A DNA stretch of 38,136 nucleotides from Anaeromyxobacter sp. (GTDB lineage Bacteria > Myxococcota > Myxococcia > Myxococcales > Anaeromyxobacteraceae), in contig JANYBC010000032.1 of NCBI GenBank assembly GCA_025360965.1, positions 1-38,136 of the forward strand, written 5' to 3'. Numbering within the stretch: the stretch's first letter is position 1; the number at the start of each line of letters is the position of its first letter. The notes under the pieces were generated by a model, which had not been told where the DNA came from, did no database searches, and was given only the letters and a program-made list of their open reading frames with translations. A program made the translations under genes and the position numbers. This document shows positions 16,811 to 25,572 of the stretch, in pieces.

Positions 16811-19800
16811 TCAGGCCTTCTGGACGTCGACCAGGAACGCCTTGAACTCCGGCGTCTGGATGTTGGCGTCGCCGACGAACGGCGTCAGGGTGTTGGTCAG
16901 GTGTCCCGGCTTGGTGAGCCCCTCGTACCCCCAGTGGATGGGCAGGCCGACCGTGTGGACGTCCTTCCCCTCGATCTTCAGGGCGTGGATCCGCTTGGTG
17001 ACCAGGGCCTTGACCTTGATGGCCCCCCGCTTCGACTTGATCACCACCCGGTCACCGTTCTTGATGCCCCGCAGGCTGGCCAGCTCCTCGCCGATCTCGG
17101 CGAAGGCCTCCGGCTGCAGCACCGCCGCGATGCGCGTGTGCTTGGTCCAGAAGTGGAAGTGCTCGGTGAGCCGGTAGGTGGTGGCCACGAAGGGGAACTC
17201 GGCGGCCAGGCCGAACTTCTCCCGGTCACCCTTGTAGACCCGGGCCGCCGGGTTGGAGAGGGTCTTCCCTCCGCCCTTGGGCGAGAACGGGTTGGACGAG
17301 AGCGGCGTCTCGAAGGGCTCGTAGTGCTCCGGGAACGGCCCCTCGGCCATGCCGCCGAGCGCGAAGAGCCGGCCCACGCCCTCGTTGGTCATGATGAAGG
17401 GCGACATGCCCTCCTCGGGCGGCGAGTCGACCTTGAAGTCGGGGACGTCGGGGCCGACCCACTTCTTGCCGTTCCAGGTGATGTACTTGCGCTTGGCGTC
17501 CCAGGCCTTGCCGGCCGGATCGGCCGAGGCCCGGTTGTAGAGGATGCGCCGGTTGGCCGGCCAGCTCCAGGCCCAGCCCGGCGTGTTGCCGAGGCCGGTC
17601 GGGTCGGCCGCCTCGCGCCGCGCCATCTGGTTTCCGTTCTGCGTCCAGCTGCCGGTGTAGATCCAGCAGCCGGCCGAGGTGCTGCCGTCGGCCTGCAGGT
17701 GGGCGAAGGTGGCGAGCTGCTCGCCCTCCTTGGCCAGGGTCTTGGTCTTGTCCTTGGGGTCGGGGATGTCGGCCAGCGCCTTGCCGTTGACCTCGCGGGC
17801 CACCTCCTCCGGCGAGGGCGCGCCGGGCTTGGCGTAGCCCCAGGGCAGCTTGACGATGGGATCGGGGAAGGTGCCGCCCTCCTTCTTGTAGAGCTCGCGC
17901 AGGGCCAGGAAGATCCCGGCCATGACGTCGATGTCGGGGCGGGCCTCACCGGGCGGCTCGGCCGCCTTCCAGTGCCACTGCAGCTGGCGGCTGCTGTTGG
18001 TGAGCGAGCCGTCCTCCTCGGCGAAGCAGGTGGCCGGGAGTCTGAAGACCTCGGTCTGGATGGCCTTGCTGTCGACCTCGTTGAACTCGCCGTGGTTCTT
18101 CCAGAAGGTCGAGGTCTCGGTGACCAGCGGATCGATGACCACCATGAACTTGAGCTTGGAGAGCGCCGGGATGAGCTTGCCCTTGTCGGGGACCGAGGCC
18201 AGCGGGTTGAAGCCCTGGCAGAAGTAGCCGTTGATCTTCCCCTGGTACATCAGCTCGAAGGTGGCGAGGATGTCGTAGGTCTTGTCGTTCTTCGGCAGCC
18301 AGTCGAAGTGGAAGTCGTTCTCCTTGGTCGCCTCGGCCCCATAGAAGGCCTTGAGCAGCGAGACGAAGAACTTCGGCGTGTTCTGCAGGTAGTTCATCTG
18401 CCCGGGGCGCACCGCCTTGGGGGTCCGCTTCTCCAGGTAGGTCTTGAGGTCCGGCTCCTTCTCGGTGGGCAGGCCGAGGTAGCCGGGGAGCAGGTGGCTC
18501 ATGACGCCGAGGTCGGTGAGCCCCTGGATGTTGGAGTGGCCGCGCAGCGCGTTGACGCCGCCGCCGGGCAGCCCCATGTTGCCGAGCAGCAGCTGGATCA
18601 TGGCGATGCAGCGGATGTTCTGCGAGCCGACGGTGTGCTGCGTCCAGCCCAGCGCGTAGAGGCTGGTCATCACCTTGTTGGTCGCCGAGGTGGAGCCGAT
18701 GAGCTTGGCGATCTCGATGAACTCCGCCGCCGGCACGCCGGTGACCCGCTCCACCAGCTCGGGCGTGTAGCGGGCGTAGTGGCGCTTCATCGCCTGGTAG
18801 ACGCAGCTCGGGTCCTGCAGCGTCGGGTCGACCTTGGCCTGGCCGTCCTTGTCGACCTGGTAGGCCCAGCTGGCCTTGTCGTAGCTGCGCTTCGCCTCGT
18901 CGTAGCCGGTGAAGAGCCCGTCGTCGAAGCCGAACTTCCCGTCGAGGAGGAAGGCGGCGTTGGTGTAGCTGCGGACGTACTCCTTCTGGATGAGGTCGTT
19001 CTCCAGCAGGTAGCGGATGACGCCGCCGAGGAAGGCGATGTCGGTGCCGGGGCGCAGCTGCGCGAACTTGTCGGCCACCGCCGCGGTCCGCGTGAAGCGC
19101 GGATCGACCACGATGAGGCGGGCCTTGTTCTTGATCTTGGCCTCGATCACCCACTTGAAGCCGCAGGGGTGGGCCTCGGCGGGGTTGCCGCCCATCACCA
19201 GCACCACGTCGGCGTTCTTGATGTCCGCCCAGTGGTTCGTCATCGCGCCACGGCCAAACGAGGGGGCCAGACCGGCCACCGTGGGTCCGTGTCAAACTCT
19301 GGCTTGGTTGTCCAGCGCCGTCATCCCCATGGCGCGGATGACCTTGTTGGTCATGTAGCCCGACTCGTTGGACGAGGCCGAGGCCGCCAGGAAGGCGACG
19401 CTGGTCCAGCGGTTGACGGTGACGTCGCCGCTCTTCTGCAAGAAGTTCTTGTCGCGGTCGTCCTTCATGAGCCGGGCGATGCGCGAGAGCGCGAAGTCCC
19501 AGCTGACCCGCTTCCACTCGGTCTCGCCGGGGCCGCGGTACTCCGGGTACTTGAGCCGGTTCGGGCTGTGGATGAAGTCGAGCAGCGAGGCGCCCTTGGG
19601 GCAGAGCGTGCCGCGGTTGACGGGGTGGTCGGGATCGCCCTCGACGTGGATAATCTCGGTGTGGGCGTTCTTGGCCTTGTCGCCGAGGCCGTAGAGGATG
19701 ATGCCGCAGCCGACCGAGCAGTAGGGGCAGGTGTTGCGGGTCTCGGAGGTGCGGGCCAGCTTGAACTGCCTGACCTCCGCGAGGGCCCGCGCCGGAGAGA

Positions 19801-19876
19801 AGCCGAGGGCGACCAGGCTGGTTCCGGCCAGCCCTCCGGCGGTGACCTTCATGAACTGCCTGCGGGTGACGGCCAT
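16811..19876 (-). CDS. fdnG: Formate dehydrogenase-N catalytic (alpha) subunit, selenocysteine-containing
   Basis: 1021 residues (E. coli FdnG 1015). Molybdopterin enzyme oxidising formate to CO2 in the periplasm. It has a Tat signal 'TRRQFMK' (4-10), a [4Fe-4S] ligand set beginning 'CPYCSVGC' (about 50-57) with the last ligand in 'GTLCPKG', then 'NQARV-U-HGPTVAGLAP', where U195 is encoded by TGA at 19294-19292. The downstream part ('GRGAMTNHW', 'VMGGNPAEAHPCGFKW') reads on in the same frame to the stop at 16811. E. coli FdnG has Sec at 196 in the same context. ATG at 19876 has GGAGG 8 nt upstream. Automatic gene callers would split it at the TGA. A TAGCAT -10-like box lies at 19913-19908. 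Confidence 0.96.
19262..19294 (-). promoter_or_regulatory. Bacterial SECIS element after the fdnG UGA
   Basis: Directly after the UGA (19294-19292) the mRNA can fold an upper stem GG-[U]-GGCC (19280-19274) with GGCCCC, closing on loop GGUCU (19273-19269). The bulged U at 19278 and the GGUCU loop are the elements SelB recognises in E. coli fdhF, and the GGU CUG codons sit at the same +7/+8 position after the UGA. This supports decoding as selenocysteine rather than a nonsense mutation. Confidence 0.88.
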
Positions 19877-20068
19877 GCGCGAGACCTCCGAGGCGACTGG
19901 TTGCCGCATGCTATGCAGGCGCGAGCCGAGATCGGAAGGGGTGACCGGAGAAATCGGCCGACGCGGCGCGGCGTGGAGCCGGCGGCTTCGGGAAGCCCAT
20001 GGAGCTGTCGGCCGCGAGAGCGTCGCTTGCGGCGCATCCTCCGCGCGTGGGACCCTCCGCGGCTGCGC

Positions 20069-21586
20069 ATGGTCCAGCTCACCATCCTGACGGGCGCCCG
20101 CAAGGGCGAGCGGCTCGCGCTGGAGCAGCCGGTCATCCGCCTGGGCCGGTCGGAGGACTGCGACGTCCGCCTCGACGGCGAACACGACCTGACGGTCTCC
20201 GGCCACCACGCCGAGATCATCCTCGAGGGCGGCGTCCACCTGCTCATCGACACCGGGTCGACCAACGGCACCAGCCTCAACGGCCGGCCGGTCGTCAAGC
20301 GGCAGCTCCACCCCGCCGACCTCCTCCGCCTGGGCGGCCAGCACGGGGTCGAGCTGAGGGTCGACGCGCTCGGGGAGGCGCCGCGGGGCCGACTGGCGAC
20401 GCCGGATCCGCGCTACGCCACGCGGGCCATCCTCGGCCAGGCCCCGCCCCAGGCCGCGGCGGCGATGGTCCGGGCCCTGGGCCGCGGCGACGAGGACACG
20501 GCCGCGCAGATGGCCGGAGAGGCGGCGCACCAGGTCGCCGCCGAGCGCGCCAAGGCAGGCGGTCGAAGCTCCGGGCAGACCATGGGGATCATGGCCGCGG
20601 CGGTGGCGGCCGTGCACCAGCGCGCCTGGCAGCGGTCCAGCCGCAGGTGGCTCAAGGTGGTGGCGGCGGTCGCCGGGCTGGGCCTCCTGGTGGCGGCCGG
20701 CATGGGCGTCGTCATCTGGAGGCAGCGCCAGGAGATCGAGGCGCTGTTCTCGAAGAAGACCGCCCTGGACCATGAGATCGCGCAGGTCCAGCGGGCCATG
20801 GAGCTGGAGACCGAGGAGGCGCGGCTGGCCGAGCTGGAGCAGCGGCTGGCCCAGCTCACCGGGAACGCCCAGACCACCATCGGAGAGGTGGCCCTGCAGG
20901 ATCGGTCGCGCGCCGAGGCGCTTCAGAACGAGGGAGACGACCTGGAACTCGCCATCAAGGGGATCCTGGCCAAGTTCGACGCCCCCACCTACGCCATCCC
21001 GCCGCTCTTCCGGGAGACGCTGCAGCGGGAGGTCGACGTGCTGGCCCGCTCCGGCAATCTCAGGTTCGACTGGGGGCGCCGCAACCGGCACTGGCCCGTC
21101 ATCACCGAGGCGTTCTCCAGGTTCGGGCTGCCTGAGGAGATGGCCTACATCGCCTGGGCCGAGACCCAGTTCGACCCCGAGAAGACCTCTCCGGCCGGTG
21201 CTCGCGGCATGTGGCAGATGACGGCCGACACCGCCAGGGAGCTGGGACTTCGGGTCGACGCCGAGGTCGACGAGCGGCTCGACGTGGAGAAGCAGACGCA
21301 GGCGGCCGCCCGCAAGCTGGCCAGCCTGCTCTCGGTGTTCGGCTCCGACTCCTTCATGCTGGCCCTGGCCAGCTACAACAGCGGCGAGGCCGGCGTGCGC
21401 CGGGTGCTGCTCCAGGTGGGCCAGGAGAAGGACGGCTTCCGCAAGGAGAAGCGCGACTTCTGGCACCTCTACCGCCTCCGGCGGCTGCCTCGCGAGACCA
21501 TGGACTACGTTCCCCGGGTCCTGGCGGCGGCCGTGGACTGCGGGAACCCGCGCAAGTACGGGCTGGCGGGTCCGGAGGGCCGGTGA
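20069..21586 (+). CDS. FHA domain - TM - coiled coil - lytic transglycosylase (SLT) fusion
   Basis: 505 residues. Residues 1-100 are an FHA domain with its binding residues: 'IRLGRSED' (G26, R27), 'SGHHAEI' (S44, H47) and 'STNGTSLNG' (N66, G67, T68, N71). Residues 100-190 are an Ala-rich linker, 194-217 one TM helix, 218-265 a probable coiled coil rich in Glu/Gln/Leu, and 330-490 an SLT/MltD-type lysozyme-like domain with catalytic Glu365 in 'AWAETQFDP', then 'SPAGARGMWQMTADTARELGL' and 'LASYNSGEAGVRR'. Topology would put FHA in the cytoplasm and the peptidoglycan-cleaving domain outside, so phosphothreonine signalling could control or localise wall cleavage (inference). ATG at 20069. Divergent from fdnG with a 192-bp gap. 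Confidence 0.88.
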   Translation: MVQLTILTGARKGERLALEQPVIRLGRSEDCDVRLDGEHDLTVSGHHAEIILEGGVHLLIDTGSTNGTSLNGRPVVKRQLHPADLLRLGGQHGVELRVDALGEAPRGRLATPDPRYATRAILGQAPPQAAAAMVRALGRGDEDTAAQMAGEAAHQVAAERAKAGGRSSGQTMGIMAAAVAAVHQRAWQRSSRRWLKVVAAVAGLGLLVAAGMGVVIWRQRQEIEALFSKKTALDHEIAQVQRAMELETEEARLAELEQRLAQLTGNAQTTIGEVALQDRSRAEALQNEGDDLELAIKGILAKFDAPTYAIPPLFRETLQREVDVLARSGNLRFDWGRRNRHWPVITEAFSRFGLPEEMAYIAWAETQFDPEKTSPAGARGMWQMTADTARELGLRVDAEVDERLDVEKQTQAAARKLASLLSVFGSDSFMLALASYNSGEAGVRRVLLQVGQEKDGFRKEKRDFWHLYRLRRLPRETMDYVPRVLAAAVDCGNPRKYGLAGPEGR

Positions 21587-21723
21587 CGGCCGCGGCCGGT
21601 GCCGCGACCCCTCGGCCGCCCGCTCCACGCCCTTGCGGACAGCCCTTCGTGTCTCGGTTAGGCTTGGCCCCGGCTTCAGCCCTCGACAGCCGGGCTGCAC
21701 GCCCCACCACCCGGGAGCTCCCC

Positions 21724-22689
21724 ATGCGCCTCGCCCTCACCCTGCTCATCGCACTCGCCGCCGTCCCCGCCGCCGCCGCCGCGCAGGAGGTGGTCCGGCT
21801 CGGCAACCTCAAGTTCGCCCACTACGGCGCCGTCTCCAACATGCGGGAGGTCTGCAAGAAGCACGGCCTCGACGTGCAGGAGACGGTCTTCCCCAAGGGG
21901 ATCGACATCTTCCCGGCGCTCGTCAAGGGCGAGGTCGACCTGGCCGCCTCGGCCGCCGACGCCGCCATCGCCAACCGCGCCGCCGGCGGGCAGGTCTACG
22001 TGGTGGCCGGCTTCGCCAAGGGCGGCGCCCGGCTGGTCTCGCGCACCGATCTGGCGCTCAAGAAGGTGGCCGACCTCAAGGGACGCAAGGTGGGCGTGGC
22101 CCGCGGCGGCGCCCAGGAGCTGCTGCTGCTGGCCGAGCTGGCCAAGGCCGGCCTGACCTGGTCGGACAAGGAGGGCAAGGACGTGCAGATCGTCTACCTG
22201 CCCTTCGCCGACCTGAACCAGGCGCTGCTGCAGAAGCAGCTCGACGCCATCTGCCAGTCGGAGCCGCAGTCGTCGCAGGCCATCAACAAGGGGTTCGGCG
22301 TCGAGATGCTCAAGCCCTACGACACGCCGCTGGGCGAGCCGGTGCGGGTGCTGGTGATGACCGAGAAGCTCTACCGCGAGAAGCCGGCGGTGGCGCAGAA
22401 GGTGCTCGAGTGCTTCGTCGAGTCGACCCGGGCCTTCATCAAGGACCCGAAGGCGGCCGAGGAGTTCGTGGTGAAGCAGATGTTCAAGGGGCAGATCAGC
22501 GCCGACGACTTCCAGGACGCCATCTCCAACTCGCCCTACACCTACGACGTCAGCGTCGAGCACATCCAGGTGACCACCGACCTGATGGTGAAGTACGGCG
22601 TCGGCAAGATGACCGCGCCGCCGAAGGCGGCCGACTGGGTGAAGCTCGACCTGCTCACGCAGGCCAAGGCCAAGCTGGGCGTGAAGTAG
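21724..22689 (+). CDS. ABC transporter substrate-binding protein (NMT1/TauA/SsuA-like)
   Basis: 321 residues with a cleavable signal peptide (MRLALTLLIALAAVPAAAAA, cut near residue 20). The mature protein is a two-lobed periplasmic binder of the nitrate/sulfonate/taurine/NMT1 class: 'VVRLGNLKFAHYGAV', 'IDIFPALVKGEVDLAASAADAAIANRA', 'DLKGRKVGVARGGAQELLL' and 'LNQALLQKQLDAICQSEPQ'. The ligand cannot be read from sequence; sulfonates, nitrate, bicarbonate or a pyrimidine-type compound are all precedented. ATG at 21724 has GGGAG about 6 nt upstream, and a TAGGCT -10-like box lies at 21659-21664. First gene of a three-gene transporter unit. Confidence 0.88.
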   Translation: MRLALTLLIALAAVPAAAAAQEVVRLGNLKFAHYGAVSNMREVCKKHGLDVQETVFPKGIDIFPALVKGEVDLAASAADAAIANRAAGGQVYVVAGFAKGGARLVSRTDLALKKVADLKGRKVGVARGGAQELLLLAELAKAGLTWSDKEGKDVQIVYLPFADLNQALLQKQLDAICQSEPQSSQAINKGFGVEMLKPYDTPLGEPVRVLVMTEKLYREKPAVAQKVLECFVESTRAFIKDPKAAEEFVVKQMFKGQISADDFQDAISNSPYTYDVSVEHIQVTTDLMVKYGVGKMTAPPKAADWVKLDLLTQAKAKLGVK

Positions 22690-23510
22690 TGGCCTCCGTC
22701 CCCGCGACCCGCCTCTTCCGGTCACTGGTGGTGCCGGTCACGCTGCTGCTCTGCTGGGAGGGGATCTCGCGGGCCGGCTGGGTGACCCCGCTCATCCTCC
22801 CCTCTCCGACCGCGGTGGCGATCCGCTGGGTGGCCTACCTCACGCCGCTGGAGCCGTTCGACGCGGCGGCCGGCCCCTGGTGGCGCTGGGCCCTCTCCGG
22901 GGAGCTGCCGCACGACGTCTTCACCTCGCTGCTGCGCATCGTGGTCGGGTTCGTGATCGGGGCCGGCCTGGCCCTGCCGCTCGGCCTGGTCATGGGAGCT
23001 CGCCCGCTGGTCTACGAGCTCTTCAACCCTGTGCTGCAGGTGCTGCGCCCCATCCCGCCCATCGCCTACATCCCGCTGGCCATCCTCTGGTTCGGCCTCG
23101 GCAACCCGCCCGCCTTCTTCCTCATCTCGCTGGGGGCCTTCTTCCCGGTGCTGATGAACACCATCGCCGGGGTGCGCGCCGTCGACTCCATCTACCTGCG
23201 GGCCGCACGCAACCTCGGCGCACGCGAGGGGACGCTCTTCTGGCGGGTGATGATCCCGGCCGCCATGCCCTACATCCTCACCGGCGTCCGCGTCGGCATC
23301 GGAGTGGCCTTCATCGTGGTGATCGTGGCCGAGATGATCGCGGTGAACACCGGGCTCGGCTACCGCATCCTCGAGGCCCGCGAGTACTTCTGGTCGGACA
23401 AGGTGATCGCCGGGATGTTCACGATCGGGCTGTGCGGCCTCGGCATCGACCTCGGCATGAGCCGGCTCAACAACCGGCTGCTGCGCTGGCACCGCGGGGT
23501 GGAGGGGTGA
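22689..23510 (+). CDS. ABC transporter permease (SsuC/TauC-like)
   Basis: 273 residues, about six TM helices. BPD_transp_1 signature: the EAA loop 'AARNLGAREGTLFWRVMIPAAMPYILTGVRVGIG' (about 175-208), which contacts the ATPase, and 'VLRPIPPIAYIPLAILWFGLG' before it. A longer than usual first periplasmic loop ('AYLTPLEPFDAAAGPWWRW') is present. The GTG start overlaps the last base of the upstream TAG, so translation is coupled to the binding-protein gene. Its stop overlaps the ATPase start. Confidence 0.9.
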   Translation: MASVPATRLFRSLVVPVTLLLCWEGISRAGWVTPLILPSPTAVAIRWVAYLTPLEPFDAAAGPWWRWALSGELPHDVFTSLLRIVVGFVIGAGLALPLGLVMGARPLVYELFNPVLQVLRPIPPIAYIPLAILWFGLGNPPAFFLISLGAFFPVLMNTIAGVRAVDSIYLRAARNLGAREGTLFWRVMIPAAMPYILTGVRVGIGVAFIVVIVAEMIAVNTGLGYRILEAREYFWSDKVIAGMFTIGLCGLGIDLGMSRLNNRLLRWHRGVEG

Positions 23511-24325
23511 GCGCGCCGCTCGACGGGGGCGTGGCCGCGCCGGCCATCCGGGCCCGCGGCGTCCGCAAGGTCTTCTGCGCCGGCGGGCGGGAGGTGGTGG
23601 CGCTCGACGGCATCGACCTCGACGTGGCGCCGGGCGAGTTCGTCTGCCTGCTCGGCCCCTCCGGCTGCGGGAAGTCGACGCTGCTCAACGCCGTGGCCGG
23701 GTTCTCGCTCCCCTCCTCGGGCGAGCTGACCGCGCTCGGCAAGCCGGTGACCGGCCCCGGCCCGGAGCGGGCCATGGTCTTCCAGGAGTACGCCCTCTTC
23801 CCCTGGATGACGGTGGAGCGGAACATCGCCTTCGGGCTGGAGATCGCCGGGGCGGCGCCGGAGCGGCAACGGGAGGTGGTAGACGCCCTGCTGGCCAAGC
23901 TCGGCCTCGGTGACTTCCGCGACCGCTACCCCAAGGACCTCTCCGGCGGGATGCGCCAGCGGGTGGCCATCGCCCGGGTGCTGGCCATCGACTCGCCCAT
24001 GCTGCTGATGGACGAGCCGTTCGGCGCCCTCGACGCGCTCACCCGCCGCTCGCTGCAGGACGAGCTGCTGCGCATCTGGGCCGAGCTGAAGAAGACCATC
24101 GTCTTCGTCACCCACGGCATCGAGGAGTCGATCTACCTGGCCGACCGGGTGGTGGTGATGACCTACCGGCCCGGCACCGTGAAGCGGATCGTGCCGGTGG
24201 GACTGCCGCGCCCCCGCGATCCGTCGAGCGCCGAGTTCAACGCGCTCAAGCGCGAGGTCACCGCCCTGGTGATGGAGGAGCAGGCCCGCCACCAGGCCGA
24301 CGAGGCACACGCGACGGCGGATTGA
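23507..24325 (+). CDS. ABC transporter ATP-binding protein (SsuB/TauB-like)
   Basis: 272-residue ATPase with all motifs: Walker A 'GPSGCGKST' (50-58), Q-loop Gln93, signature 'LSGGM' (145-149), Walker B 'LLMDEPFGALD' with D169/E170, and switch His203. 'VFQEYALFPWMTVERNIAFGLE' is typical of nitrate/sulfonate/taurine importers. The GTG at 23507 overlaps the permease TGA (GTGA). It completes the importer; ligand identity is unknown. Confidence 0.92.
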   Translation: MSAPLDGGVAAPAIRARGVRKVFCAGGREVVALDGIDLDVAPGEFVCLLGPSGCGKSTLLNAVAGFSLPSSGELTALGKPVTGPGPERAMVFQEYALFPWMTVERNIAFGLEIAGAAPERQREVVDALLAKLGLGDFRDRYPKDLSGGMRQRVAIARVLAIDSPMLLMDEPFGALDALTRRSLQDELLRIWAELKKTIVFVTHGIEESIYLADRVVVMTYRPGTVKRIVPVGLPRPRDPSSAEFNALKREVTALVMEEQARHQADEAHATAD

Positions 24326-24378
24326 GGATCATCGGCCTACGCTCTCAGTGCGAGTGAATCGTCGACGCCTCCCTCCGG

Positions 24379-24855
24379 TCAGCGCGCCGCCGGTCCCCCG
24401 GCGAGCGGGGGCGGGGCGACCGTGGTCGGCGCGGCCCCGAAGAGCGCCTTGACCTCGGTCCTGGCCAGGGCCAGGAAGGTGAAGATCCCGAGCGCCGTCC
24501 TGAAGGGGAAGAAGGAGCAGCAGAGCGCCGCCATCACCACGCAGTAGGTCCAGCGCGTGGCCCGCCCCAGGAAGCGGCCGGCCAGGGCGATGAGCACGGC
24601 GAAGCTGAGCCCCATGAGGATGAAGGCCGACCCCATGACGATGAAGATCCAGCCGAAGGCCTCCGGTGGCGGTGTCGCCTTGCCCCCAAAGGGGAACTTC
24701 CCGGTCACCATGGCGACACCGAGACCGACGTGGATGAGCGGGAAGGCCGAGAAGAGGGCGACCACCCCGGCCAGCACGTAGTGCAGGATCGAGAGGAGGT
24801 GCAGGCGCTCGCGGGCCCCGTTCGCGGTGGTCGCTTCGGTCGGCCAGCTCGCCAT
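24379..24855 (-). CDS. Small integral membrane protein, function unknown
   Basis: 158 residues, not a family I can name with confidence. Hydrophobic segments lie at about 20-50, 66-94 and 102-131, giving three or four TM helices; the last region contains 'CVVMAALCCSFFPFRTALGIFTFLAL'. The first segment begins 'LHLLSILHYVLAGVVALFS', a pattern seen in DUF4064-like/uncharacterised four-helix membrane proteins. The C-terminus is Pro/Ala-rich. ATG at 24855 is preferred because AAGGG sits 8 nt upstream; the frame extends to 24948 without family-like sequence. It is convergent with the ABC ATPase gene (53-bp gap). A TAGGCT -10-like box lies at 24925-24920. Confidence 0.7.
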   Translation of the reverse strand: MASWPTEATTANGARERLHLLSILHYVLAGVVALFSAFPLIHVGLGVAMVTGKFPFGGKATPPPEAFGWIFIVMGSAFILMGLSFAVLIALAGRFLGRATRWTYCVVMAALCCSFFPFRTALGIFTFLALARTEVKALFGAAPTTVAPPPLAGGPAAR

Positions 24856-25572
24856 CTGCACGTCCCTTCGTGGTGAGCTCCGCACTGACGGTGCGCCAAC
24901 GACGCCGGGTTGGCCTGGGAGCCTACTCCTCCCCTCGCCGGTGTACACATGGGCGCTGCTGGTGCCGATGGTGATCGGGTGGTTGATATCGTGACCGGGG
25001 GTGGTGGACGAGCGGCGGCCGCTGGTGGGCGAGAGGCGCAGTGAAGGGTGAGCGGGGACGGACGGTGCCGCGGAGACTGCCGGTGCCGGGTCGAGGCCCG
25101 TTCAACATGGATTCGTTGCGACCGTACAGCTTCCGGTCGGGCAGTACCCAAATGGTCGCGCGCAGCTCTGGCCACACTTCGGGCTTGACGCGCTTCTGCC
25201 CCAGTTGACGTTCGGGAACCGAGCCGCTGGGTGAAGGCCTTTCTTGCGGCCGGCATCGCGGTCGGTCGTGACTTCAGCCTGGAGCTCCTGCGAGGGCTGG
25301 GAAGGGCCAGTGCGCGCGGGCTGGAGAAGAGGCCACGGACGACGCTGCCACCGGCGGCAGCCGAGGCGCGACTGTAGCGGCGAAGTCCAAGGCGAGCCCG
25401 AGCAAGAGCGGTCGCCCTGGACCCTTCTCCTCGAAGTCCTGTGTTGCGCGGCCTGAAGGCAGCGCGACTGGCTCGCCGCTCACCCCCTCCCGGCCACCGG
25501 TCACCGCCCGGATGCGACCTCTGACCCGCCCCCGCTACCCCTTCGTCGCCGAGCGTGTCTAGACTTCGGGCC
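24856..25572. other. Gene-poor stretch of atypical composition
   Basis: About 0.7 kb with no gene I can support. Parts (roughly 25080-25260) are visibly less GC-rich and use codons such as aat, aag and tgt more than their surroundings. On the minus strand one frame ends at a TGA (25104-25102) after a Cys-rich stretch 'KCGQSC...GYCPTGSC...NPC' but has no start codon before the in-frame stop near 25480. A short plus-strand frame from GTG 25231 gives 'VKAFLAAGIAVGRDFSLELL' and then stops. These look like remnants of decayed or horizontally acquired genes. Confidence 0.4.

Noticed and set aside
19292-19294. Reading the fdnG TGA as a nonsense mutation (pseudogene)
   Set aside because: Position, flanking residues and SECIS hairpin match known selenocysteine formate dehydrogenases, and both halves are otherwise intact.
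19907-19917. GCATGCTATGC inverted repeat in the fdnG/FHA divergent gap as an operator
   Set aside because: Arms are only 4 bp; it coincides with a possible -10 box but is too short to support an operator.
16796-20068. A very long plus-strand open frame continuous with the FHA-transglycosylase gene
   Set aside because: It lies antisense to fdnG, is Gly/Arg/Val/Leu-rich without domains, and homology begins only at ATG 20069. It is a high-GC shadow.
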